The position numbers and the translations under genes were made by a program. The notes under the pieces are model-generated. The model saw only the letters and a list, made by a program, of their open reading frames with translations, was not told where the DNA came from and did not search any database. 64,000 bases of DNA from Mucilaginibacter gilvus (GTDB lineage Bacteria > Bacteroidota > Bacteroidia > Sphingobacteriales > Sphingobacteriaceae): contig NZ_SBIW01000004.1 in assembly GCF_004054195.1 (NCBI RefSeq), positions 62,001 through 126,000 on the forward strand. The letters run 5' to 3'. This document shows positions 45,255 through 54,592 of this stretch, in pieces; position 1 is the stretch's first letter; each line of letters opens with the position of its first letter.

Positions 45255-45635
45255 ATGCAAAAAGCCTATCAATCCATTTATGTATCGTTTTACAGGTGGA
45301 ACTTTAAAAACTTCGGACAGGGTAAAAGCTTACCAGAATTTAAATCGATGTTTAACGTGAGCTTTTTGCTGGTAGTATTGCTTACCAACGCCATGCTTTT
45401 AACCAAGCTGATGATTAAAGGGCATTTGGTAAACCTTGGTATGGGTGTATGCGTGGCCATTGTTGCCGGTGCCATGCTTTTTCTGGTGGCCAATCACTTT
45501 ATTTTGCTGAACAACAAGTGGTTTAAAAATGTGAACTTACAGATGGCGCGTGTAAGCACCCGCCGCAATGTTAACATCTGCTCGGCAGCCTTATTATTCA
45601 ATGTATTTATCGCCTGCGGCCTAAGCTTTATATAA
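45255..45635 (+). CDS. Small membrane protein of unknown function
   Basis: 126 residues with three likely membrane segments (about 33-55, 58-80, 105-125): FLLVVLLTNAMLLTKLM, then GMGVCVAIVAGAMLFLVAN, then CSAALLFNVFIACGLSF. Basic N-terminus. No family recognised. A strong terminator follows. Confidence 0.8.
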   Translation: MQKAYQSIYVSFYRWNFKNFGQGKSLPEFKSMFNVSFLLVVLLTNAMLLTKLMIKGHLVNLGMGVCVAIVAGAMLFLVANHFILLNNKWFKNVNLQMARVSTRRNVNICSAALLFNVFIACGLSFI

Positions 45636-45662
45636 GGAACCCCGCAGCAACGTATTATAATT

Positions 45663-45692
45663 AAACGCCGCAATTTTGCGGCGTTTTTTGTT
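45663..45692 (+). terminator. Rho-independent terminator after the small membrane protein gene
   Basis: AAACGCCGCAA (45663-45673) pairs perfectly with TTGCGGCGTTT (45676-45686) around a 2-nt apex, followed by Ts. Confidence 0.85.
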
Positions 45693-45774
45693 GATGGCAT
45701 ACTGCAATTGCTTAACCGCCCCGTTTGCTTAATTAAACAGGAATTGGTTAAAATCCATATCTTGCAGCTGCTTA

Positions 45775-46803
45775 ATGAAACCGCTGAAAGAATTTAAGAT
45801 AAACAACTTCGACCTGCTGAGGCTGCTGGCCGCTATCGAGGTAATATTCGATCATTATTACCAGCACCTTAAGCTACCCATCAGTCATACCAGCTTAAAA
45901 ATATTGTACCTTTTCCCGGGTGTGCCCATTTTTTTTGTGATCAGCGGATACCTTATCTCGGCTTCCTACGAACGCAATAATTCCATCAAAAACTACATCC
46001 GCAACAGGGCGTTGCGCATTTATCCGGGGCTTTGGGGCTGTATTATTTTAACGCTCATCGTTTTCACCATTACCGGCGTAAACTTTTTAAATAAACAAAC
46101 CCTTGTCTGGCTGCCAACGCAGTTGATGGGCTTTATATATACGCCCAACTTTTTGGCAAATTACGGCTTCGGCTCCTACAACGGCAGCTTGTGGACCATC
46201 CCCATCGAGCTGCAGTTTTACATTATGCTGCCCATCTGCTTTTTATTAGCGCCAAAGGGTAAGCTCAACGGCTGGTTCATCGTGCTGTTTGTGGTTTTTG
46301 TGGGGCTGACGCTTACCTACAACCTTTCACACTTGGGCGATAAACTAACCAAACTGCTGCGCTATACGTTTATACCGCATTTCTACCTGTTTTTAACGGG
46401 GGTGATTTTTCAGCGGCTGCGCATCTACAGCTCAAAATTTATTTACGGGAAAGCGCTGTACTGGATAGTGCCCTACGTGGCGTTCAGCATGTTCTTTTTC
46501 GACGGGATAGATGCAGCATACTTTACGGTGATACAATACCTGTTCCTGGCGTTCACCCTACTGTCGATGGCGTATACCCTGCCAAACCTTGCAGATAAAC
46601 TACTGCGGAAAAACGACATTTCCTACGGCATTTATATTTACCACGGAATGATTATCACTGTTGTGGTGGAGCTAAAGCTGGTGCCCTATTTTAACCTGGT
46701 TTATTTGATCCTGGGCACGGTGCTGATGGCGACCTTATCCTGGTTGTTTATCGAAAAGCCCTTCATCAAGCGGAAGGCGCGCACCATTCACGCGGTGGAA
46801 TAG
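45775..46803 (+). CDS. Membrane-bound acyltransferase (AT3 family) 1
   Basis: 342 residues with about ten hydrophobic segments. The N-terminal DLLRLLAAIEVIFDHYYQ has the His typical of the acyltransferase-3 family, and RALRIYPGLWG and FYIMLPICF are further blocks. The acceptor (probably a surface sugar or lipid) is unknown. A similar protein is encoded at 49837-50868. Confidence 0.88.
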   Translation: MKPLKEFKINNFDLLRLLAAIEVIFDHYYQHLKLPISHTSLKILYLFPGVPIFFVISGYLISASYERNNSIKNYIRNRALRIYPGLWGCIILTLIVFTITGVNFLNKQTLVWLPTQLMGFIYTPNFLANYGFGSYNGSLWTIPIELQFYIMLPICFLLAPKGKLNGWFIVLFVVFVGLTLTYNLSHLGDKLTKLLRYTFIPHFYLFLTGVIFQRLRIYSSKFIYGKALYWIVPYVAFSMFFFDGIDAAYFTVIQYLFLAFTLLSMAYTLPNLADKLLRKNDISYGIYIYHGMIITVVVELKLVPYFNLVYLILGTVLMATLSWLFIEKPFIKRKARTIHAVE

Positions 46804-46827
46804 AACAACAGTGATAGGACTTCTTTT

Positions 46828-46880
46828 AGTTCCCCCCTTGAGAGGGGTGTGCCGTAATGCGCAGTGGTAGGGGGTGTTCT
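46828..46880. repeat. C-rich/G-rich dispersed repeat
   Basis: TTCCCCCCTTGAGAGGGGTG, a middle GCCGTAATGCGC, and TAGGGGGTGTT. The ends are complementary and the unit resembles short dispersed repeats of Bacteroidota. It lies between two convergent genes. The C-rich end is like that at 24427. Confidence 0.55.
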
Positions 46881-46909
46881 ACGTTATGCCGACCAACAAC
46901 GCTTGCACC

Positions 46910-47668
46910 CTATTTTATCAAAACCCCCACAAACATATTGCCCGCCATATTAAATGGAGCAAATAAGCCGTAGATAATTTTGGCGGCGCTTAACTGCACG
47001 CCTTTTGGCAGCTTGCCGGCCAGTTTAGATACCACGAGTCCATGGTCCCAAAGGCGGAGCACTTTTATTTGTTTATAGTTTTTTAGGAGGTAACTTTTAA
47101 CGGCCTGGGTAAAACTGTTCTTGTCCCAACGGTACACGTAGTTGATGGCGGTGCCCTGTTCCTCCCACTCGGTACCCATCAGGTTACCAATAAGGCTGTC
47201 GTAAGGTTCTATCACGATGACCGCTTTTTTGGCTACACGCAGCATCTCCGTAAAGCCCGTTACCGGGCGCGGAAGGTGATGCAATCCGTCCTGCACTACT
47301 ACAAGGTCGTACGAGGCATCGGGCACATCCAGGCTTTCACCGTTCAGCATAATGGTGCTTATAGTTGGGTCGAATTCGTTGCAAATCTTGAGTGAGTTCT
47401 CGGAGATATCGCTTACGGTAACGTTATTAAACCCGTTCTTTTTAAAAAACAGGCCTTCGCCCCCAACGCCGCCGCAGGTAAGGAGTACGCTCCACTCACG
47501 GATGTTGGCGTTGCTTTGTTCCAGTACGGCAAGAGCTTTTAACAGCCGGCGATCGCGCAGGTAACGGGTGAGCGGGTCGGTAGTGATATGAAAATCAAAT
47601 TCCGAGCGCTGTTCCGGCGCGTAAATTCCCTCGTAAGCGTTCTGCTGCTGTTTAACCTGCTCAAGCAT
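46910..47668 (-). CDS. Class I SAM-dependent methyltransferase
   Basis: 252 residues. The SAM-binding motif is VLLTCGGVGGEGLFF; VSDISENSLKIC, YDLVVVQDGLHHL and TEMLRVAKKAVIVIEPYDS are the acidic and post-I blocks of class I enzymes. The C-terminal part is hydrophobic, so it may be membrane-associated. The substrate is unknown. Confidence 0.85.
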   Translation of the reverse strand: MLEQVKQQQNAYEGIYAPEQRSEFDFHITTDPLTRYLRDRRLLKALAVLEQSNANIREWSVLLTCGGVGGEGLFFKKNGFNNVTVSDISENSLKICNEFDPTISTIMLNGESLDVPDASYDLVVVQDGLHHLPRPVTGFTEMLRVAKKAVIVIEPYDSLIGNLMGTEWEEQGTAINYVYRWDKNSFTQAVKSYLLKNYKQIKVLRLWDHGLVVSKLAGKLPKGVQLSAAKIIYGLFAPFNMAGNMFVGVLIK

Positions 47669-47785
47669 CCTGTAAGTTTTTAGGGGAAAGATAGGGATTT
47701 TGAGGGAAAGGAGGAAGTGGGGCGGTGCGGGTTTGTGAAATTACCTGTGCTATGTAATACCGGGCACCCTTGCCCGGCGAGATGG

Positions 47786-48139
47786 TTATAAAACTATTTT
47801 TTCCATAGCGTCTTTTGCAACATACGAATTATAAAAATCGCCTGTGCCCTTGGCATCTAATCTGCCCACAATCACCTCTTCAGAGCTTTTACCGAGTTCG
47901 ATGTTTGGGCGTAAATGGTAGTGTTCTCTTGCTCCTACCGGAAGCCATGTTTCATTTTCCTGATTTAAGTTGGCTATTTTAATTAAAAGTTTTGCGAACG
48001 ATCTCAGTCCTTCGGGGTCGCCGTGAATTAATATCTCCTTCCATTTTTTAATTTCCCCTTCAAATTCATCTTCGCAATCCGCAACATCAATATCCAAATG
48101 ACCTTTAATTTCATTTCCGCGCCATTTTATCTTTGCCAT
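47786..48139 (-). CDS. Small orphan resembling Imm32-type immunity proteins
   Basis: 117 residues. GDPEGLRSFAKLLIKIANLNQE, then REHYHLRP and SEEVIVGRLDAKG, resemble the pattern of the Imm32 immunity family (a Leu-rich helix then HxHL-type strand), recognised from memory only. No toxin gene neighbours it. If correct it may be an orphan immunity gene. Confidence 0.6.
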   Translation of the reverse strand: MAKIKWRGNEIKGHLDIDVADCEDEFEGEIKKWKEILIHGDPEGLRSFAKLLIKIANLNQENETWLPVGAREHYHLRPNIELGKSSEEVIVGRLDAKGTGDFYNSYVAKDAMEKIVL

Positions 48140-48298
48140 ACCAACTGTTTCTTGCTAATTAACTAATAAATTCTGGTATTTCTTGTAAGCCCAACTCCGT
48201 TCAATCCGTCCATCGCTCGTTTTTTAAGTATAAAAATTCCCCTCATGTAACCTTCAAAATAAATCTATATCTTTCGCTTTACAAAAACCTTGTCTATA

Positions 48299-49837
48299 GT
48301 GTTAGTTAAAACCTTTGGAAGTGCGGTATATGGTATACAGGCCATTACCATAACAGTGGAAGTGAATATTGCAGCGGGTACCAAGTACTTTGTAGTAGGC
48401 CTGCCCGATGTGGCTATTAAAGAAAGTTATTTCCGAATAGAGTCGGCACTTAAAAATTGCGGCTACCGGATGCCCCGCCAGCAGGTGGTGGTAAATATGG
48501 CCCCTGCCGACATAAAAAAAGAGGGCTCCTCATACGATCTCACCATCGCTATCGGCGTATTGGCCGCCTCCTCGCAAATAGAAGCCGACAAACTGGACCA
48601 ATACCTCATTATGGGGGAGCTATCGTTGGATGGTAGTTTGCAACCTATAAAAGGCGCTTTACCAATTGCTGTGCAGGCCCGTAAAGAAAAATATAAAGGG
48701 TTCATCCTTCCCAAACAAAACGCCCGCGAAGCCGCTATTGTAAACGAATTGGAAGTTTACGGAATAGAAAACATTAAACAGGTCGCCGACTTTTTTAACG
48801 GCACGGGCCAGCTGGAACGCGAAGTTGTAAACACCCGGGAAGAGTTTTTCGACAGCCTCACTAATTACGACAGCGATTTCAGCGAAGTTCGGGGGCAAGA
48901 GAACATCAAACGCGCTTTAGAAATTGCCGCCGCAGGCGGGCATAATGTTATACTGATAGGCCCGCCCGGTGCCGGTAAAACCATGTTGGCGCGGAGGTTG
49001 CCCTCCATACTGCCACCCCTCAGCCTGCACGAATCCTTAGAAACCACCAAAATCCATTCCGTAGCCGGGAAGCTTTCCGCGGCGGATGCGTTGGTAACTA
49101 CCCGGCCATTCCGGTCGCCACACCATACCATTAGCGATGTGGCCCTGGTTGGCGGCGGCAGCAACCCGCAGCCTGGCGAGATCTCGCTGGCGCACAATGG
49201 CGTTTTGTTTTTGGATGAATTGCCCGAGTTTAAGCGCTCGGCTTTAGAAGTAATGCGGCAACCATTGGAGGAACGTAAGGTAACCATCTCACGGGCCAAG
49301 TTCACGGTAGATTACCCCAGCAGCTTTATGCTTATCGCCAGTATGAATCCATGCCCCTGCGGCTACTATAATCATCCCGAAAAGGAGTGCATCTGTCCGC
49401 CGGGAATGGTACAGAAGTATCTCAGTAAGATCTCGGGCCCGCTGCTTGATCGTATAGACCTGCATGTAGAGGTTACCCCGGTAAACTTTACCGAACTCTC
49501 CTCTGATCGCCTCGCCGAAAAAAGTGAGTTCATCCGCGATCGCGTTATTAAAGCCCGCGAAAAGCAAATAGAACGCTTTGGTGACAAGCCCGATCTGCAC
49601 GCCAATGCGCAGATGAGCCCGCAAATGGTGCGCGATATCTGCAAGATAACCCAGGCAGGGCAAATGTTATTAAAGAAGGCCATGGAAAAACTCGGCTTGT
49701 CTGCCCGGGCTTACGACCGCATCCTTAAAGTATCGCGCACCATTGCCGATCTTGCCGGCAGCGACGAGATACTGTTGGAACATTTGGCCGAAGCCATACA
49801 TTTCAGGAGTTTGGACCGGGAAGGTTGGGCGGGATAG
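48299..49837 (+). CDS. comM: ComM/YifB-type AAA+ Mg-chelatase-like protein
   Basis: About 512 residues. An N-terminal Lon-like domain (VKTFGSAVYGIQAITITVEV) is followed by an AAA+ core with Walker A GPPGAGKTMLARRL and Walker B LFLDELPEF, a zinc-finger-like CPCGYYNHPEKECIC, and a C-terminal lid. ComM is a hexameric helicase promoting branch migration in natural transformation. The GTG at 48299 (MLVKTFG) is preferred; a TTG at 48290 is in frame. The TAG stop overlaps the next GTG start. Confidence 0.92.
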   Translation: MLVKTFGSAVYGIQAITITVEVNIAAGTKYFVVGLPDVAIKESYFRIESALKNCGYRMPRQQVVVNMAPADIKKEGSSYDLTIAIGVLAASSQIEADKLDQYLIMGELSLDGSLQPIKGALPIAVQARKEKYKGFILPKQNAREAAIVNELEVYGIENIKQVADFFNGTGQLEREVVNTREEFFDSLTNYDSDFSEVRGQENIKRALEIAAAGGHNVILIGPPGAGKTMLARRLPSILPPLSLHESLETTKIHSVAGKLSAADALVTTRPFRSPHHTISDVALVGGGSNPQPGEISLAHNGVLFLDELPEFKRSALEVMRQPLEERKVTISRAKFTVDYPSSFMLIASMNPCPCGYYNHPEKECICPPGMVQKYLSKISGPLLDRIDLHVEVTPVNFTELSSDRLAEKSEFIRDRVIKAREKQIERFGDKPDLHANAQMSPQMVRDICKITQAGQMLLKKAMEKLGLSARAYDRILKVSRTIADLAGSDEILLEHLAEAIHFRSLDREGWAG

Positions 49838-50868
49838 TGCAACCACCTAAGCGCTACCTCGAATTGGATGCCTTGCGCGGCATGGCAGCTATGTTTGTGG
49901 TATTGTATCATTTCACGCTGGGGCAGGATGTTTGGTGGAGGTTTAACCTGGGTGTTACCGGCGTCGATCTGTTTTTTATCATTAGCGGTTTCGTTATTTT
50001 TATGAGTATAAACAACGTGGCATCGGGCACCGGGTTTGTTATCAACAGAATATGCCGCCTTTACCCCACTTATTGGGTTTGTGTTTCTATAACCTTTGGT
50101 GTGATGGTATTACTCAGGCTTATACATTTTGGGGCAGCCCATGATAGCCATGCAGGGCCAATAAATTATTTGGCTAACCTCACCATGTTTCAATATTATT
50201 TAGGCATTAAGGATTTGGATATACCCTACTGGACAATGATCGTGGAAATGCTTTTCTATATCGTTATCCTTATACTTTATTCGACAAAGTTGCTAAAGCA
50301 CATTATCATCATCGGCTGCTTTGTTAATGTTTTTATTATTTTAAACGGGTTATGTTTGATACTGCATTGGCCTCACATCAACCCCAAATATTTTCCACTT
50401 TTTAATCATTTCGCCCTGTTTTTTTCGGGAATAACGTTTTATAAACTCGCCACAGGTAGCATTAGCCGGATTAAAGGCTACATCCTTCTTCTGTTTTGTA
50501 TTTTTATACAGTGCTCTATCTTTTTGTTCGCAGGCCCTGCACATGAACATATTAGCTGGTACCAGTATATAGCGATGCTATTATTCTATTTTTTACTTTT
50601 TACATTATTTATCAATGGCTGGCTGAAGTTCATCGTATCCAAACCAGGCCTTTTCCTTGGGAAAATATCGTTTGCTTTGTACCTTATCCACTCCTATATT
50701 TTCGTGGGGATAATAGGCGTGTTGACGAAACACGGTATGCCTTTTGGTGTGGCCGTTTTTTTGGTTGCGGTGCCCGGAGCAATTGTGCTTGCCTGGCTTG
50801 TAACAGTCTATATTGAACGACCCCTCGGGAAAAAACTGAAAGCGGTTTTGCATAAACAAATAGGGTAA
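49837..50868 (+). CDS. Membrane-bound acyltransferase (AT3 family) 2
   Basis: About 343 residues with around ten hydrophobic segments and the family N-terminus ELDALRGMAAMFVVLYHF (catalytic His). GTG at 49837 shares a base with the comM stop, so it is likely translated by coupling. A TTG at 49825 is also in frame. The acceptor is unknown. Confidence 0.86.
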   Translation: MQPPKRYLELDALRGMAAMFVVLYHFTLGQDVWWRFNLGVTGVDLFFIISGFVIFMSINNVASGTGFVINRICRLYPTYWVCVSITFGVMVLLRLIHFGAAHDSHAGPINYLANLTMFQYYLGIKDLDIPYWTMIVEMLFYIVILILYSTKLLKHIIIIGCFVNVFIILNGLCLILHWPHINPKYFPLFNHFALFFSGITFYKLATGSISRIKGYILLLFCIFIQCSIFLFAGPAHEHISWYQYIAMLLFYFLLFTLFINGWLKFIVSKPGLFLGKISFALYLIHSYIFVGIIGVLTKHGMPFGVAVFLVAVPGAIVLAWLVTVYIERPLGKKLKAVLHKQIG

Positions 50869-50973
50869 GCAATATGCGCATGGGTGTTCATTTTGAGTTA
50901 TTCGAGTTTTGGTTGTAATTAAAATATTTGCTTTTTTTAAAAGTTTTTTATAGCTTCACACCTCTACACCCCA

Positions 50974-51348
50974 ATGAATAAACAGACAAAAAAAATTATC
51001 ATTTTTGACGATGACGAGGATATCTTGTCTATCTGCAGCTATATTTTAGAAGAACAAGGATGGGAAGTGCATACGTTTACCGATTGTAATAATATTACAG
51101 AAAAGGTAGCAGGCGTTCTCCCCGATGTTATTTTAATGGATAACTGGATCCCCGATGCCGGTGGCATTGTGGCCACACAAGCCCTTAAGAAGGATGAAGC
51201 ACTAAAACACATCCCCGTAGTATATTTTTCTGCCAACAGCGATATACAGCTCCTTGCCGACCATGCCGGCGCGGAAACTTACTTGGCCAAACCCTTCGAC
51301 CTGGAGGAACTCGAGCGCGTGATCAACACGGTGCTGATAAGCAACTAA
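50974..51348 (+). CDS. Single-domain response regulator
   Basis: 124 residues forming a receiver domain with no output domain. The acidic pocket is Asp12/Asp13, the phosphoacceptor Asp56 in ILMDNWIPD, Ser86 in YFSANSD, and Lys106 in LAKPFD. It is probably a CheY-type module phosphorylated by a kinase elsewhere. A strong bidirectional terminator follows. Confidence 0.92.
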   Translation: MNKQTKKIIIFDDDEDILSICSYILEEQGWEVHTFTDCNNITEKVAGVLPDVILMDNWIPDAGGIVATQALKKDEALKHIPVVYFSANSDIQLLADHAGAETYLAKPFDLEELERVINTVLISN

Positions 51349-51365
51349 AACTTACCATTTATAAA

Positions 51366-51405
51366 TAACAAAAGGCATCCGTTACAAAACGGATGCCTTT
51401 TGTTA
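51366..51405. terminator. Strong bidirectional terminator
   Basis: TAACAAAAGGCATCCGTT (51366-51383) is a perfect 18-bp complement of 51388-51405 with a 4-nt loop ACAA. It has A/T-rich flanks and lies between convergent genes. Confidence 0.9.
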
Positions 51406-51421
51406 TAGCTATGCCGGGCTA

Positions 51422-54379
51422 CTACATCGGGCCGTCTGGCCTGCCGCCTCCTGGTGGCCTGCCACCGCCGCCGGTTCCGCCACCGTCTCCTCTAAAGCCG
51501 CGGCCAGAATCTGCTGCTGGTGCTTTGCCCGAGAATTTTTGCAAACGCAAGGTAAATGATACCAGGAAGTAACGGCCCAGTTTATTTACGTTAGTTTGTG
51601 TAACGGTACTCCCGGTGGTTACGGTTGAAAAACCGGTGTTCTCGTTAAATAAGTCATACGCTGCAAAACGCAGGGTGCCTCTGTGGTCTTTTAAAAACCT
51701 ACGTTCTACATAAGTGTTTAAAATATTAGGGTTTTTTATTTGAAGCTCTTCTGAATAGCCGTAGTTGAAGGTTTTATTGTAATCGTAGCTCAACGTCCAA
51801 TCCTTCCAGAAATAATTTTTACCGCTGGCACCAAGGTTAAGCGTGCGTATGTTTGTGTTTTGATTAAATAACGCGGTATTTAAAGAGTTATCTGTTTTGT
51901 TGACAGCATAGCTGGAGTTTAACTCAGCGTCTATCACATCCGTAATATTTACCCTGAAGCGCAGCCCGGGAGATAAAGTAAATGTTTTTGCAATGTTTTT
52001 ATCGATAGCTGATGCTACGTTGTTTTCGTCGACCGAACCGGCAAAACCGATATTGTTGGTGTAACCAACGTTTGTGTTAAAAATAACCGTGTACTTACGT
52101 TCGGACCATGGCTTGGAATAAACCAAACCACCGTTAACCTGGTAATATCCGCTTGCATTTTGATACTTGATAAGGTTAGAGCCTACCAGGTTTTTCAAGG
52201 TTGGATCGGCAGCCAGGGCCGCATTTGTAAAACTTCGCGGATGTACGATATTAACGTTCACAATTTTATTATCGGTTTGCGTATAACCAACATTTGCGAA
52301 GAAGATATTGCCTGTTTGGAAACTGAAGTTACCGTAACGTAATTGCAAGCTGTTGTTAAACTCGGGGCTTAAATTGGGGTTACCCAATACAGGGTACGAT
52401 GCGTTTGAGAAATCTATCACAGGCTGTAGTTGGTTAAACGCCGGCTGGTTGCTGGTACCGTTGTACTGGAAGCTTAAGTTTTGGCTCCTTGAGAAGTTGT
52501 ATACAAACCGCGCTGTTGGTATTACGTTAAAGGTATTTACCTTGGTCGATTGGTTTGTTTTCACATTGAAGCCTTCCAGTGTTGCCGGTTGGCCGCCAAT
52601 ACCAATTACATAATTATATTTTGCCTGTACAACCCTATAGTTTAAGCCAAAGCGGTTCGTTGTAAAGGTGTAGTTGTAATTATTGCTCCAAAGCTCATAG
52701 TTATGGTATGCACCGGGCGCATATAAAGTATCTGTTTCTTTATTACTGCTTGTGTAGCTATGGTTAAATGCATAATTACCTTCCAGGAATGAGTGTTTAC
52801 TCAGGGGCTCCTGGTACGATAAGTTTGCACCATACGCGTTGGTACGGCTATCGGTATATATCACCTGGTTTTCCGGCGAGGTACGCAACGAACCTGGCGC
52901 ATAAGCATAAATAGGGTTATCGTATTGGTTGTTTTTATTGGTAGACCCGTTAAAACCGATGCTTAAGTTACGGCCGCGGCTGTTAAAACGGTGGTTATAT
53001 AAACCAGTTATTCCATAATTTGGTGCCGAAGAATTGCTGATAGAATTTGCCGTGTAAGATTGCGCTACAATGCCATCCCTCGTAGAATTTACATTATCGA
53101 AACTGGTAACATCACTGCCTGAGTATGAAAAGGTTGGTGTTAACTTTAAATAGTTTACAGTGTCTGGTTTCCACTCCAGGTTGAAGTTGAAACGGTGGTT
53201 AACGGGGTTATTGGTTTCGTTACTTAAACTATTGCTTTGGCTAACTGTATTTGCCGATGCGTTGGTTTGTAATGTGGTTGAATTTGTGAAGACAGTGTTA
53301 TCGTTAAAGCTATAGCTGCCATATACCGATAAGGTTTTGCCCCATTGGTCCCTGAAGTTTAAGCCGATAGAATGCGCGTTTGTGATGCCGTTTGCGTTTG
53401 TGGTAGACCCATTTGAGCCGCCCCTTAAAGCGTTACCACGGCCACCGCCACCACCTCCTCCGCCAAAACCACCGCCGCCTGCTGCGCCACCGGTGGGCGT
53501 ACCAAAGCTAAAGGTGTTTACGTTGGTATTGTTGATGCTTCCTAATACAGATACTTGCTGGTCGCCTTTGAATTTGAAAAAGTTTAAAAGGCCAAGGTAA
53601 CGGCTATCATTAGTTACCCCCGGGTTTTTTGGCAAAAGGTCAGAGCCATCGCCCGCTGTTGCCTGCCCAAAATAGCCATAGTTTTTATCCTTACGGATGG
53701 TAAAGTTCAGCACTTTATTGGGTTCGCCGGTTTTTACGCCGGTAAGGTTGGCCTGGTCGCCGTAATCATCCACAATCTGCACGCTTTCAATAACATCCGC
53801 AGGCAAATTTTTGGTTGCGCTTAAAACATCACCACCAAAAAAGTCCTTCCCGTTTACACGCACTTTGGTAACCTGCTTGCCCTGGGCAGTAACAGTACCA
53901 TCTTTGGCCACATCAAGCCCGGGTATTTTTTTAAGCACGTCTTCAATCGGCGCATTCTCTCGCACTTTATAGGCCGCAACACTGTATTGAACGGTATCTT
54001 CTTTAAAAACAACAGGATTAACGCCAACAATGGTTACCACCCCAAGCTGTCTCGTTTCCGATTTTAGGACGATGGGGTCCAACACTACGGCTTTACCATC
54101 GGCGGGTAAGGTATAATGTTTTATAATTCCCTGGTAGCCGATTGATGAGATAGTCAGGGTGATTTTGGTGCCTTTTATTGCAGGGAACAAAAATTTGCCG
54201 TTTACATCTGTTGTGCTTGCCAGGCTATCGCCCAGCTCTGATGATATCTTAACGTTGCTGCCGGGCAGAGTTAGTTTTGTAGAATCGATAATGGTGCCGC
54301 TTAGCGGGCGGCTAACCTGCGCGTTGGATCGCAGCGAAGACAAGCTTAGGATAGTAAGAAGTAAAAAAATGTATTTCAT
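51422..54379 (-). CDS. Outer-membrane beta-barrel (TonB-receptor-like) protein
   Basis: About 985 residues from the ATG at 54379, which fronts a signal peptide ending SLRSNAQ; upstream ATGs are unlikely. A CarboxypepD_reg-like domain follows (GTIIDSTKLTLPGSNVKI). The plug-like region contains VRENAPIEDVLKKIPGLDV and KVRVNGKDFFGGD, then a long beta-barrel in the OMP_b-brl_3 style. A Gly-rich insertion (GGAAGGGGFGGGGGGGG) and a Gly/Pro C-terminus (GGGRPPGGGRP) are unusual. No classical TonB box was identified. The substrate is unknown. Confidence 0.88.
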   Translation of the reverse strand: MKYIFLLLTILSLSSLRSNAQVSRPLSGTIIDSTKLTLPGSNVKISSELGDSLASTTDVNGKFLFPAIKGTKITLTISSIGYQGIIKHYTLPADGKAVVLDPIVLKSETRQLGVVTIVGVNPVVFKEDTVQYSVAAYKVRENAPIEDVLKKIPGLDVAKDGTVTAQGKQVTKVRVNGKDFFGGDVLSATKNLPADVIESVQIVDDYGDQANLTGVKTGEPNKVLNFTIRKDKNYGYFGQATAGDGSDLLPKNPGVTNDSRYLGLLNFFKFKGDQQVSVLGSINNTNVNTFSFGTPTGGAAGGGGFGGGGGGGGRGNALRGGSNGSTTNANGITNAHSIGLNFRDQWGKTLSVYGSYSFNDNTVFTNSTTLQTNASANTVSQSNSLSNETNNPVNHRFNFNLEWKPDTVNYLKLTPTFSYSGSDVTSFDNVNSTRDGIVAQSYTANSISNSSAPNYGITGLYNHRFNSRGRNLSIGFNGSTNKNNQYDNPIYAYAPGSLRTSPENQVIYTDSRTNAYGANLSYQEPLSKHSFLEGNYAFNHSYTSSNKETDTLYAPGAYHNYELWSNNYNYTFTTNRFGLNYRVVQAKYNYVIGIGGQPATLEGFNVKTNQSTKVNTFNVIPTARFVYNFSRSQNLSFQYNGTSNQPAFNQLQPVIDFSNASYPVLGNPNLSPEFNNSLQLRYGNFSFQTGNIFFANVGYTQTDNKIVNVNIVHPRSFTNAALAADPTLKNLVGSNLIKYQNASGYYQVNGGLVYSKPWSERKYTVIFNTNVGYTNNIGFAGSVDENNVASAIDKNIAKTFTLSPGLRFRVNITDVIDAELNSSYAVNKTDNSLNTALFNQNTNIRTLNLGASGKNYFWKDWTLSYDYNKTFNYGYSEELQIKNPNILNTYVERRFLKDHRGTLRFAAYDLFNENTGFSTVTTGSTVTQTNVNKLGRYFLVSFTLRLQKFSGKAPAADSGRGFRGDGGGTGGGGRPPGGGRPDGPM

Positions 54380-54471
54380 AATGTATTTAAAGGCGTGCAT
54401 TGATATTATTATGTGTAACACACATATATTATGCAAATGTTCACTTTATAGAATTTAAATATTTAATAATC

Positions 54472-54520
54472 ATAGCATTGTTACATATTATAGCAGGTAA
54501 ACAATAGCATTGTTACATAT
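54472..54520. repeat. Two 17-bp direct repeats upstream of the beta-barrel gene
   Basis: ATAGCATTGTTACATAT occurs at 54472-54488 and 54504-54520, 32 bp start to start (about three DNA turns). Position upstream of the minus-strand receptor gene suggests operator copies. Confidence 0.75.
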
Positions 54521-54523
54521 ATA

Positions 54524-54550
54524 AAAACAAAAAGCCCCGCATTGCGGGGC
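54524..54550 (-). terminator. Terminator after the collagen-like gene
   Basis: GCCCCGC-ATT-GCGGGGC (54534-54550) is a 7-bp GC stem. On the minus strand it is followed by a T-rich run (plus-strand A run 54524-54533), as for a terminator of the minus-strand gene. Confidence 0.8.
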
Positions 54551-54592
54551 CGAAGTTAAATAAGCTGCACGGAAATTTATACGGTTGCAGTA

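Noticed and set aside
41850..48139. Combining the TIR, GxxExxY and Imm32-like genes into one defence island
   Set aside because: They are separated by housekeeping peptidase, acyltransferase and methyltransferase genes on different strands, with no shared regulation visible.
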